DNA of 64,000 bases from Anagrus nilaparvatae (taxonomy: Eukaryota > Arthropoda > Insecta > Hymenoptera > Mymaridae). The first letter of the stretch is position 1. Every line of letters starts with the position of its first letter. The notes under the pieces were generated by a model. The model was given only the letters and a program-made list of their open reading frames with translations, was not told the origin of the DNA and searched no databases. Shown here in pieces: positions 9,898-21,309 of the stretch. Location: NCBI GenBank assembly GCA_022575985.1, contig JAKSXM010000014.1, positions 6,758,001 to 6,822,000 of the forward strand, in the 5' to 3' direction. Both the position numbers and the translations under genes were made by a program.

Positions 9898-11516
9898 TTT
9901 TTATTTATTCTTGACAGATTCAGAGTAATGGGGCAAATATTGCAGCTTGATTTTCCAAATTTAGCATTTTTTTGAGTTAAATGACTGTCAAACGTGCACA
10001 GAACTTTTCTGAACCTCTAGAAAGATAAATTATCATATTTTTGTGTTTTTATAACTAGCGCAGAATTAATTGCTTAGATTTTTTTTAAGGGTGCTAGTTT
10101 AGTTCAGTGTTACCACAATATCATAAAATATGGTTTTCAGGAAATTTTCCAAATAATGCTGTTATCTTGCAATTTAACCAAAATACTTCCAGTTGGTTTC
10201 ATTTTTTTGCATTAAATACACCTTTCAATGCCCGTAATCAGCAGTTTTTCAGTACCGATTCTCTTATCGTAATAGTTGTTAATAAACCAAATTTCCATTT
10301 TCGGCCCTAAATGACCAATTTTTAAATTACTACAAAAATTGAAATTTTCATTAAAAACAGGTCTTATAGGTCTCAAAAATTTTGTACAAACTTTAAGTTT
10401 CCAAAATTTTTTTTCTGTTTTGTTTTTAATTTTTCGTTTAGCAGATATGATAATTTAAAGACAGAGTCTCAATTTGAGATTTTTACAAAAAAATCATACT
10501 TTATCATTAAATTTGTAGAACCATATCTCGGAAATATCTAAAGCTAAAAGGACTAGTAAGAAATTTTTCGAATCTTGGAACTTACAAAAAGTTGTTGTGA
10601 AAAATAAAACTCAATTTTATCAAAAATTAAAATTTTAGCACCAATTTAAAAATTGGTCATTTAGGGCGAAAATGGGCATTAGGTTTGTTAACTATTACGA
10701 TGAAAGAATCAGTGATGAAAAATTACCAATTACGGGGATTGAAAGGTGTATTTTATACAAAAAAAATGAGAACAACTGGAAATATTTTGGTTGAATTGCA
10801 AGATGACAGCATAATTTGGAAAATTGCCTGAAAACATTTTATGACATTGTGGTAACACTGAACTAAACTAGCACCCTTAAAAAAAATCTAAGCAATTAAT
10901 TCTGCGCTAGTTGGAAAAACACAAAAATATGATAATTTACCTTTTTAGAGGTTCAGAAAAGTTCTGTGCACGTTTGACAGTCATTTAACTCAAAAAAATG
11001 CTAACTTTGGAAAATCAAGTTATAATATTTGGCCCATTACTCTGAATCTGTCAAGAATAAATAAAAATAACCAACTTCATCGTTTTTAGTGACCCAAAAA
11101 ACATGCGGAATGCCCTTTTAAAATAATTTCTAAACATTTTTTAGTCCGCAGCAAGTTTTTGACGTCAAAAACTGTCCAATTTTTGATATGTTTACCACTG
11201 AAATTAGCTCATAACTTTTTGCCTTAAAAAAATAATTCAAAATAACTGATTCCATCGTTTTTAGCGACCAAAAAAACTACGAAATACCTCCCAAAGTTTT
11301 ATTTTTATTTTGCCTTTTAAATTTAGTAGCTTTAGTCCCTCCCGACGTTCCTGAGCCCATTTTCAATAATCGAAAATGCTTTGGCGCTGTCCAACGACTA
11401 AATATTTTTAGATGCGGTTTACGTAGAACTTATTTTTTCATTAAATGACATCCAAAAACGCTTGAGCACCTTAAAAAATCGAAAAGTCGATTTTTTTGGG
11501 CAGTCTAATATACATG

Positions 11517-13110
11517 TCTTAATACTATATACTACTATATCTTATCTTATCTTATCTTATCTTATCTTACTACTATATATATTTGAAAATTTATTTGTGT
11601 GTCTGTGTGTGTGTATTATCATCAGGGTCAAACCAGTGAACGAAATTTAATAAAACCGGTGTCAAATTAAAGAAAAAAATTCCGCGGGTGACATAGGCCA
11701 TAGTTTTGCGACTCAGCTATCGTACTTTTGAAGATATTCCATTTTTAGTGTTTTTGAACTTAATAATATTTTTGAAAATTTTTAACAAAAATTGAAACAT
11801 CTTTAGACTATCGAAAAATTTTACTATCACACTTTAAAGTATTCGATTCAGCACTAATTTTTACGCATTCTCCTAAATTTTTATTCAAAACAGAGGTATC
11901 TTTAAAATTTTATTAAATATTTTTGAAGCTGGTTGAAAATTTTTTTTAATTTTTTAATTTTTTATAGTATTTTTAATCATCTATTTGTGGATCTGTGTGT
12001 GTATGTGTTTCATCATCAGGGTCTAATCAATGAAAAGTCAAAATGAAGTCTCAAAATATAGAAAAAAAAGTCTACATATGACATAAGACAAAGTTTTGCA
12101 TATCAGCTACCGTACTTTTGGAGATATTCAATTTTTACTATTTTTGGAAAAAATAAAATTTTTTGAAATTTTGATTAAAAAGTGAAATATCTTCTAAATA
12201 TGATAAAATTTTACTGTCACAATTGGTATTACTTGATTCGGCACTAATTTATACGTACTCAGTTATATTTTTGTTCAAAACAGAGGTATCTTTAAAAATT
12301 AGCATCATTTTTTATATATCTTAATACTATATCTTACTACTATATATACTTGAAAATTTGTCTGTCGGGATTGGGCATAGCCTCTCCAATATATTTTTAA
12401 ATATGGTTCTGTAATCCATAATTATAAATTTATTGGAGACTTTGCTGGAGACAGAACTAGGCTTCTCTGAAAACTCTGAATGTGTTTGCATAATTATAGG
12501 TAAATTTGCAGTGAAAAATGATTTTTTCAAGTAACAGAAACAGAAGTAAATGCGACACAGGGGGGGCGGAGCCTCCAACTTTTGCTAGTACTATATATAT
12601 TTGAAAATTTATTTGTCTGTCTGTCTGTCTGTACCCTAATGACTCAATAACCACCGAACCACTTGACATGAAACCAGTGTCATAATAAAGAATAAAAGTA
12701 TTCAGATAACATAGGCTATAGTTTTGTGACTCAGCTTTCTTACTTTTGGAGATATTCAATTTTTACTATTTTTATAAAAATCCTATAGGATATATAAAAT
12801 TTTTTCAAAATTTGCTTGAAAAGTGAAATACCTTAAAAATATGATTGAATTTTACTATCACAATTGGTATTACTTGATTTGGCACTAATTTATACGTACT
12901 CAGTTAAATTTTTTTATTTTCTCTATTATAATTAGAGAATCAATCAGAACCTACAATTTTTCATTAATGTTTCACCTACGCTGCTCTGAATAGTTTGAAT
13001 GTGTTTGCATAATTATAAATTTGCAATGAAAAATAATTTTTTGAAACAACACAAACAGATGTAAATGTGACACAGGGAGGGGGCGGAGCCCCCCCTCCAA
13101 CTTTTGCTAG
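11517..13110 (+). mobile_element. nested Helitron-like elements
   Basis: A 5' start TCTTAATACTATATAC lies at 11517 and another, TCTTAATACTATATC, at 12319. Right ends of the form GGGGGCGGAGCC...CTTTTGCTAG occur at 12588 and 13110. The first right end is 270 bp from the start at 12319, so a short copy (12319-12588) sits inside a longer one. Internal blocks (TCATCAGGGTC, GACATAGGCCATAG) are repeated between and within copies. A (TCTTA)n tract occupies about 11537-11568. No Rep/helicase coding is present, so all copies are non-autonomous. Confidence 0.6.
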
Positions 13111-13857
13111 TACATATATATGCCGATAGAGAATTTTTTTAGTTTGATAATCACGCCTAGACGACAGTAGCTAGAAAGACGCGGTTTGCGGCAAAAAACG
13201 AGAAAAAATTGCAGAAGTGTCATAGGCTATACAGGATTTGGATTGATGCGAAAGAAAATTTTTGTCGCCAAAAAAACGTTTTTTTAAAAAAGTGATCATT
13301 TTTTATGTTTTTGTAAATTTTCAAATAAATTGTAATTAACTTAAAAACTTGGAATTTTTTTGTAATCAGAAAAGTTTTTATATGATTTAGAATAGTTTTT
13401 TACGTGTCCACCTAAATTTTCAAGATAATCGGTTCGATCTTTCATAAGTTTTTCGTAAATTTTAAAAGTTTAGGACTAATATATTATATATATTTCTAAT
13501 TTTTATCAGCCACTGATGTAGTAACTGAATATAGTGACTAATAGAAGCTTTAACAGCTATTATCAGACAGAACCCTCGAATGGGTATTCGAGGGAAACAA
13601 CGAACACTTGTGGATCCTATGGAAGGGTAGTTAAGCTTTGTATTGCTGATCACCAATTATCTGTCTGGGTTCATATGCCCGTAATTTTTATGATTTAGTA
13701 AATTTTAGATAATACTTCGGATAAAAAAAGGTTATTTTACAAAATATTGAGTAACGTAAAACAACATATATTTGGAAAAATAAAACCGCAGGGGTCTAGG
13801 GGGGCGCAGCCCCCATGGTGGCTGCCGGGGCGAGCGAAGCGAGCCGGAGGCAGCTAG
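13111..13857 (+). mobile_element. second Helitron-like family ending CAGCTAG
   Basis: From a TATATATGCCGATAGAG start this element runs to GAGCGAAGCGAGCCGGAGGC and CAGCTAG, preceded by GGGGGGCGCAGCCCCC. A GC-rich hairpin just upstream of CTAG, with T as the next base, is the usual Helitron 3' structure. A fragment of the same family is at 5111-5215. About 13475-13680 holds an unidentified segment with a TCGAATGGGTATTCGA palindrome. The right flank is (TA)n to about 13888. Confidence 0.5.
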
Positions 13858-13889
<32 letters not shown>

Positions 13890-13921
13890 CCCTGTTGATT
13901 CATATTTAAACAAATTTTATA

Positions 13922-14326
13922 ATGACTCATTTAACACATTTGCCCAACGAGACAATTTCCGAGTTTAAATTTCGCATTTATTTTTCTGGAGATCATTTAT
14001 TAAAACAACAGGACCCCTTCTGGAGTCTTAGTTATTGGAAACAATTAGCAGAGCCAAGGGTTGTTACCTGGTTCATGGAAGGCCTTAACAGGCCAGAAAA
14101 GCAAGTAGCTTCGACCTTTCAAACTCCCACTGATTGAATGGAAGTTGTGACAATAGTCAGTATGATCGAGAAATTGTGCGGTTTTCATGTTGATTCACCG
14201 GATATAAGGTATAGCGAAGTACTTTTACCCTCTATAAGCCCTGTAATAGAAGAAAATTATACAAAAATCAATAAAATTATCGATATCAAAAATACTATCC
14301 ATCAGATAACCACCCATCACAAATAA
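13922..14326 (+). pseudogene. gag-like fragment of an LTR retrotransposon
   Basis: One reading frame runs from 13922 to 14326, interrupted by a TGA at 14135-14137 that is followed directly by ATG. The stop sits where GD/TDW-like gag sequence would have Trp (TGG to TGA). The phrases NETISEFKFRIYF and EPRVVTWFMEGLNRPEK resemble the capsid-region gag of gypsy-type elements (retrotransposon gag domain). No PBS or zinc knuckle is seen nearby, and the frame falls apart after 14330. Family placement is an inference. Confidence 0.4.
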
Positions 14327-14329
14327 ACC

Positions 14330-15419
14330 TACCTAAGCCAAAATGTATAACAACAACCTTGATAACTCGGAAATCTGATCCTCTTCCCGTAACTAGCAGA
14401 TGATACACTATCGAAAGATTTGTTAAATTACAGGAGTATATTAAATCACTTTCGCCTGAAATTATGACAGCTCCACTCGTTAGCCAACAAACAATCTACG
14501 AAACTGCCATGCTTCCTTGTAAGAAAACTGATAATAAAGTTACGTTTACCAATTACCTTGCTTTTTGGATACTTTATATATTAGTATATTTTATAACATA
14601 TAAAAAAATCAGTTTTTATATTATCAGTCTTAGGTTAATCTCCAAAATTTCCCTTAGATATTGGCCATTGTCCGACATAAATTTATTTAATTCCTTTAGA
14701 GCCCCTTTGCGGACATTTAGGGCCCAACCTTGGTTAAAAATTTTATAGGATCGATCCATTTTACTATCTGCTGGACAAATCGGTAAATTAATAACATTTC
14801 TCAATAGATTTAATTGATTTAATAATCTTATTAGTTATAATTCTTTTTAAAAATGTTTATAAAAAAAAAAACAAAAAAAAAAAACAAAAACAAAAAAAAA
14901 ACCAAAAAAAAAAAGTATATATCTAGCTATATTTTGTATCTAATACTTCAAATTATTAATCTATCCTTTGGATTAGAAGCTAATTTAATTACAATACACC
15001 TACAACCCTTATAATTAACCAAAAAAAAAAAAATAAAACTATATTTATACCTTCAGTCAAATCTAAAATATAAATACTAAGTATTTTTTTTCTATCAGAG
15101 CATACATAAACAATCAAACACACATATTTAAGTTGTATTTTATTATTTTTTTTGTGCAGTCTTAATCATAATTTTCTATTTTGTCATTCCTCTCCTTAAA
15201 ACCAATAAATAAAGTAATTTCTTTGAAAACCAATTAGTATAAAATTTTTCCTATATTCAAAATTAATATTTTTTTTATTTATTTTGTGTTCATTTTTTTG
15301 TTATAAATGGTAATACAGTTACGTTAAATTCAAATTCATTGAAAAGTCTTTATATGGTTTTCGCTGTAGGGTGACCTAGATCCTTTTTACGTATAAAAAA
15401 AACTATACCCCTTGTTATT

Positions 15420-15457
<38 letters not shown>

Positions 15458-15527
15458 AATAGTAAGTAATAAATAATGAATAATAATCAATAATAAAAGT
15501 GGTACTATATAAGTGGTAGTATTTCCA
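14330..15527. other. AT-rich region with retroelement scrap and microsatellite
   Basis: 14605-14804 repeats the fragment seen at 5303-5395 and is open on the minus strand for 62 codons, but I do not recognise the product. 14858-14915 is an A-rich tract broken by C. 15419-15457 is an (AAT)n microsatellite of about 12 units. I see nothing else. Confidence 0.5.
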
Positions 15528-18290
15528 GGGCCGTGGAATGGGGAATGCCAACCACGGACCGTAGGGGAACGTTGATCCTATAGATGGCCGCTAGAACTGA
15601 TCTGGTGGTCATGAACTCCGGGAACAATCCAACCTACGTAAGGCCAGGCTTTGGTGAATCGATCCCTGACGTCACTTTTGCCTCGGCCGGGTTGGCAGGA
15701 AGAGTGGGCGGATGGGTGGTGATGGATGGTGCCAATGGCAGCGACCTTGAATTACATCACCTTCAAAGTGCGTGATAGGGTCATTGATCGGCCCCCGTAC
15801 AAAAAGCGCCTACTAGGCTGGAATATGTTAAGGATGGACGAGGACAGATTTGTGGAATATCTTCGTGAAGAGTCCTCGTCTAGCCTAGCCTGGAATGGAG
15901 GACCGACCACCCCGGGAGAGGTAGAGACTCTTGACAAGGCGGTAACTGCTCTTCTGAAGGGAGCTTACGAAGCCTCTATGCCGCGTAAATGGCCCTGGAA
16001 AGGTAAAAGAAGCGTGTACTGGTGGAATGAAGAAATTGCGGAGCTTAGGCGGGTCTGTCATGGGACATGCAGAAAACGGCAAAGAGCGCATAGCCGCCCA
16101 GAACTGGTTATGCGCTCTGAAGAGTACAAGGAAGCCAAGCATAGGCTGGCGAAAGCCATCCGTCTCAGCAAGGCGCGCTGTTTTCGATCGATAAGAGACG
16201 ATATCAACAGCAACCCGTGGGGCCTCGGATATAAGGTTGTCATGGGCAAACTTAATTCCGGGTGTGATAACACGATGGATGAAGCAGCGACTAAAAGAAT
16301 AGTAGACGCTCTCTTTCCGGATCATCTAAACCAACAACACCCGGCTTTGGGTGTCCCGAGGGAGTAAGTTCCGCTATTAAGCGAGGCGGAGATGCTTCAG
16401 GCAATTAGGTCAATGAAAAATGGGAAAGCGCCAGGAACAGACGGAATACCCGCGGAAGCCCTTAAGGCGACTGCAAAGGTAATCCGTGGTCTCCTCCTTG
16501 GCATGTTTAATGCGTGCCTCGTGGCAGGCGTCTTTCCAAGGGACTGTAAAATAAGCAAGGGAAATGGTGAACAAGGATCTCCATCAATTTACAGATCATT
16601 GTGTATGTTAAATACCATTGACAAGGTAATGGAGAGCATGGTCAGCGGAAGATTGCGGGAGGCAATTAGGGAAGCGGGTGACCTTAGCGACGACCAACGC
16701 GGCTTTTGTGAGGGGCGTTCCACGATCGGTGCCAACGAGCAGGTCGTGAAGGTGGTTATGAGGGCCAGACAAGTATGGCCAGATATTAAACCGGAAGTCC
16801 TACTTGTCACGTTGGATGTGAAAAACGCATTAAACTCGGCTAAGTGGGATGATATGTTGCTCTCCCTCGAGCAGGTATTCAGAGTTCCAGATTATCTAAG
16901 GAATATACTCAGAGATTACCTCCGGGATCGATACCTGCGCTGGGACACGCTCAATGGCACAAGAGGTAAAGTATTAAGTGCAGGGTTCAGTTCTGGGAAA
17001 AGGGCATAGAAAAAAACAGGCATAGCGCAGGGTTAAGGTCAGGGCCCTGATCTATGGAATGCCTTTTACGACGGCTTACTAAAGATTAAGCTTTCGGATA
17101 CGCAGATGATTTTGCTCTAACCATAACTTGAGAGACAGAGGACCAGCAGAATACCTTGAATGAGGCTATGCGCCTTATCAATAGCTGAATGTCGGATCAC
17201 GGACTCAGACTGGCAGTTCCAAAAACGGATATTGTGCTTCTGACCCGGAGAAGGGTTGATACCATATTCGGCGTCAGCTTTGATGACGGAGGTAATCCCC
17301 TTATGATCCAGATCAAACCACGCTCAAATATTTGGGGGTCTTCTTAGATAACAAGTTGACCTACAATAGACAATTCCAGCAGGCCAGTGAAAAGGCTGGC
17401 CGGGTGAGAGTGTCCCTCTCGTGGCTGATGACGAACATCGGCGGTCCCAGATCAGGGAAGAAGAGGCTGTTGTTGACGACAGTTAACTCCATCTTGCTCT
17501 ACGCTGCAGAGGTGTGGGTGGACAATGTCCGCATAAAAAAGTACTGCAAAAAACTAACGGCATTACAGAGGCAGGGGGCACTTCGAATCGCTTGCTTTTA
17601 CAAGACTGTATCAGAGCCAGCGATTCAGGTAGTGGCTTGTTCCCTCACAATCGAATGTTGGCCGTTTTATGTGAAATGGTGATCCGGGGGGACGTTGGAC
17701 GCCTCATCATCGAATAGGAACACTGGATGAACCGTGATCATGGAGAGACTTCTACCTCACACAGTTCCTAACTGGTCACGGTTATTCCCACGATATGCTT
17801 TTCAAGTTGCGCAAGGTGGCATCTCCGAAATCCTTGCATTGTCCGGGCGAGCCGGATACAGCTGAGCATACCTTTTTTGTGTGGCCTCACTTCGCTAAGG
17901 GCCGACCGAACATCGATGAATGGAGGCCCGAAGGAGTCGTTCCGGAAATACTGCGCAGTACCGTGAACTGGTACATTGTGGTAGAGTAGGTACGGGCGAC
18001 ACTGATTAAAAAAAAGAAGGAAGGTTTCCTCTTGTAGGAAACTCTCCTCCTTAATTTACAGGGTATGGCAAAGAAATGCCTTGGCTCCATTGTTTCCGGA
18101 CTGAAGTAATACCGAAACAGTGAGTCCCGGTCCAGGTTTTATGATATTTTCATAAATGCAGGAGTTTAGTGGGTTTTACTCTAAATTTGAGGTTGAGTCA
18201 CACGTAACCATACAGTACGCGGTGTATGGTATGCGTAAAAGCATTCTCTTCGTCCTACGAAAAAGGTTCTTCGCTGAAAAAAAAAAGCAT
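15528..18290 (+). mobile_element. R1-clade non-LTR retrotransposon, 5'-truncated and decayed
   Basis: Similarity to R1-clade ORF2 starts abruptly in the endonuclease at about 15528 and continues through RT, thumb and the C-terminal Cys/His finger to about 17990. A 3' untranslated part follows, ending near an A run at 18278-18288. The GC-rich composition contrasts sharply with the flanks, as with the second R1 copy at 50358-60908. 5' truncation is the usual result of target-primed reverse transcription. I could not identify a target duplication with certainty. Confidence 0.75.
15540..17989 (+). pseudogene. ORF2 remnant: endonuclease C-term, RT and C-terminal finger
   Basis: The protein is spread over several frames. 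15584-15775 holds the end of the apurinic endonuclease (PGFGESIPDVTFAS). 15726-16367 and 16392-17009 hold the region before RT and the RT fingers/palm, including MKNGKAPGTDGIPAE, YRSLCMLNTIDKVMES and LLVTLDVKNAL. The catalytic YADD region near 17095-17115 is destroyed by indels. 17332-17682 holds the thumb (GVFLDNKLTYNRQFQ) and 17795-17989 the C-terminal finger, with a His in EHTFF but the last Cys lost. Relative to the copy at 57-60 kb, a stretch after GVFPRDCK is deleted. It encodes no active enzyme. Confidence 0.75.
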
Positions 18291-20734
18291 ATAAGTATAA
18301 AATACATGGAGAAAAAGATAAACAAAATAACGAACAATAAAATGACAAAAATTATATAAAGATTGAAACAACTTAACATAAAAATACAAACTTTCAAATG
18401 TTGTGAAAAATGTTATTAATAATAAACAAAAGAACAAGAAACTACAAAAAGAAAATTTTTTTGAACACAATTTTCATCATGCAGCTTTTTACCTTCCATA
18501 ATAATTATTCAACTTAAATTTATTGCTAATGTGAGCTAATAATATCTTTTTATTGGTTGTTAAATATTTAAGTTAATATCTTATTTATAAGGAATGGATT
18601 TTGGCCCTTAGTAGAAGTAAACGTAATTGATTTTATTTTACGTTTCTAATACTATTCTATGAATTAAAAAAAATAATAATAATAATAACGACTTAACCTA
18701 TAAATTGACAAATGATATAAATAAAGAAATAAAAAAATATAATTTATTTGTTATAAGATATTATATGATTTGAAAAATAATACAGTGTTTTTAACTATGA
18801 AAATTTTATAAAGTTCTGACGTATACGCAGAAAATTTTATGTGTTAGTTTCAAAACGTTCATTACGATGTTAGCAGGTTAGTTCAAATTTCTCTCAGACA
18901 TCTTTAAATATCTGTGAAAACCAGTGGAAAACACAGATTGACTTACAGATTTAAATAATTTTTTTTCACATGTAAGTTAAATAATATAAATCACTCTAGA
19001 CTTAAATAATATTGCGGAAAGAAAGGATAACCAATTCATTAACACATATATAATTTATATACAACGTATATAATTTTATTACAATACTACTGCAATATTC
19101 ATTTTTTTTGCCCAACCAAGATCTCTCTTCAACCTTAAATAAACGCAAAATTAAGTGTGTATCACTGTATTAATCAATAAATAATTTTTATTGACGAGCA
19201 ATGTCCTCAACTATGAAAATCGCTTGTACTCTAAAAAGTATTAATGGGAATATTATTAATAATAATATATATAGAAAAATATTGGCAATCCAGAATGTAT
19301 GAACAAAAAAAATGCTTCTGAGAGCTCATAAATCAGATAAGAAGCTGTATAACCGACTAATCTCAACACGAATTAACTCCTAGTTAACATCCTAGTTTCC
19401 TAAAGCCAATAATTAAAGAAAACAGAGTTTTTCTAATCTGGTGCAGTTATTAACTAACTCACCAACGCTGTATAGCGTTCTTTAATCGTGGACAAGCCAC
19501 ACATTTGCGTATTACTCATCAACACTCAACGTGGGTACATGAAAATTGCAGGAAAGTTTTTTTTTCTCTATAAATATATAATCAATCAAATTTTCCTAAA
19601 TTTACCTTTCTCTTTCCCCTGCGATTTGTAAATACCATAAAGTTTTGCAAAATTTTTCCTCAAACAACCTTTTTTTGTCACTCTGGTATCAAGCATACAC
19701 CTGAGTGTATAGATTGTAAAAACTACTATGTTTAAAGATTTATTTTTTTATTTTTTATTGTCCTAACAATTTTATATCTCTGTTTTTCTTGCTCCATTTA
19801 ACTTTTGCAATGCAAAATTTTTATAAATAAACAAATTTAAAAAAAGAGAGAGAGAAAGAGGAGAAAAGGGAGAAAACAATACACAAAAATTTTGATTAAC
19901 GTAATTTTAGTTTTTAATTTTCATGCTTATTTACCTACACAAAAATCTTACTGCATAAATCGGAAACCAGCTCGTATTTCATAGATAATAACTTAAACAA
20001 TAAACATAGCAAAAAATTATAATGATGATTAAAATCATTAACAAAATCACACTAGAAGAAATTGTATTTTCCTTTGTCTCTCTTAACGCAAGTTTTTTTT
20101 TGTTTATTTATTTTTAGTTTCAACAGATGTAAAAATTTTCTTCTCTCCATAATAATCTCTCTTTTTCCTTAAGTCTCCATTGGTTTTCCGACTCATAACA
20201 ACTAATCCATTCTTTAATATCCTCTTCTAAAAGCTGAATTTTTAAATCCTTCATTAATATCCGCATTTCAAAGATTTTTTGTTTTCTTTCCATTTTTTTT
20301 ATATATATAAATTAATAAGAACAAAGAGAAAATTTCTTTAACTGCTACAACTCTGCAGTACAGTTCTGCAAAAGCAAAACTTTGTTATCCATATTCCAAA
20401 AACACAAAATATAAATTCTACACAACAATTAGAAAAAGTAAACACCAAATACGGATTACATTTAGTTAATAATAACCACGACTGCACAGACGACAAAATT
20501 AACAATATACATAAAAATTTAAAACCGATATACTTTTGCAATAAAGGTAAAGAGCTTGGCCGTATAAGATAGGCGAATTTGCACTCACCCTGTATAGCTA
20601 ATTTCAATTAAGCATGTGTTTAGGTATCAAAGAAGAAAATTTTTCGCGTTGGTTTTAGCCCTCCAGCCCTTTTCAGTTGCGCGCTACCTCAAAAAACGTC
20701 TAAAAATCAACATTTTTTTCCCACATATTTTCAT
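18291..20734. other. AT-rich region without recognised genes
   Basis: Long A/T runs, short (AAT)n at about 18669-18688, and no repeat shared with the rest of the window that I could spot. Open frames on both strands at 18156-18470 and 20338-20607 have low-complexity composition and no family resemblance. Confidence 0.5.
20120..20293 (-). CDS. 57-residue charged helical ORF, unknown
   Basis: A short frame from ATG at 20293 to TGA at 20120 encodes a highly charged protein beginning MERKQKIFEMRILMKDL. It is rich in Glu, Lys and Leu, with Trp residues near the middle and end (KEWISCYESENQW), and would form a helix. It looks more protein-like than the surrounding frames, but I know no family. It could be a gag or exon remnant. 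No splice sites or promoter were identified. Confidence 0.2.
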   Translation of the reverse strand: MERKQKIFEMRILMKDLKIQLLEEDIKEWISCYESENQWRLKEKERLLWREENFYIC

Positions 20735-21300
20735 AATAACACAACTTTTCGCCATGTTAACCTTTTTAGACCTAACTGGGGTTATTCGACGGGGAATCTA
20801 ACGTACTTTTTGGGCATATTTTTTGCGCGCCCTCCACGGCCCTTCTTCCTCCACCAGACGCTTAAAACTAGATTTTCAAAAAGTCAAAAAATTAAAAAAA
20901 ACGATTTTTTTCGAGCACGTTCGGAGGTTTGCAAAAACTTTTTTTTTTCTTATGTATATTTTTTGATGAACATTACCCTAGTGGTCATAATTTTTAATTA
21001 TAGGTGGTGAAACATGACATAAAATCGGAAAAACCATTTTTTTCTTATTTTTTTCTTTTATCTTTATAGCAACATAACTTTTCGCCATGTTAACCTTTTT
21101 AGACCTAACTGGGCTTATTCGACGGGGAATCTAACGTACTTTTTGGGAATATTTTTTGCGCGCCCTCCACGGCCCTTCTCCCTCCACCAGACGCTTAAAA
21201 CTAGATTTTCAAAAAGTCAAAAAATTGAAAATAACGATTCTTTTTTAGCATGTCCAGAGATTCAGAATATTTTATTTTTCTTATGTGTAATCTTTGGTTG
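20735..21300 (+). repeat. tandem duplication, ~333-bp unit, about 1.7 copies
   Basis: 20735-20920 and 21068-21245 are near-identical: CTTTTCGCCATGTTAACC, CGACGGGGAATCTAACGTAC and GCGCGCCCTCCACGGCCC all recur 333 bp apart. The part after each copy is also related (a TTCTTATGT block). The ORFs 20616-20801 and 20810-21010 lie in the repeat and are not genes. Confidence 0.7.
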
Positions 21301-21309
21301 AGAGGTCTT

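Larger units (their letters stand above)
8909..11508. mobile_element. foldback element, GACTGCC family
   Basis: TTAGACTGCC at the left and GGCAGTCTAA at the right open arms of about 1 kb that meet near 10490. Matching arm landmarks include GGTGCTCAAGCGTTTTTGG and its complement, and GTCGTTGGACAGCGCCAAAG and its complement. TA occupies both ends if GACTGCC is taken as the terminus. The left arm is lengthened by a 540-bp insertion absent from the right arm. A related right end, without the left, lies at 26194-26510. It is non-coding; the ORF at 10107-10310 is chance. Confidence 0.7.

Noticed and set aside
18156..18470. Overlapping frames after the first R1 copy
   Set aside because: Low-complexity AT-rich sequence at the R1 tail; frames on both strands overlap and resemble nothing.
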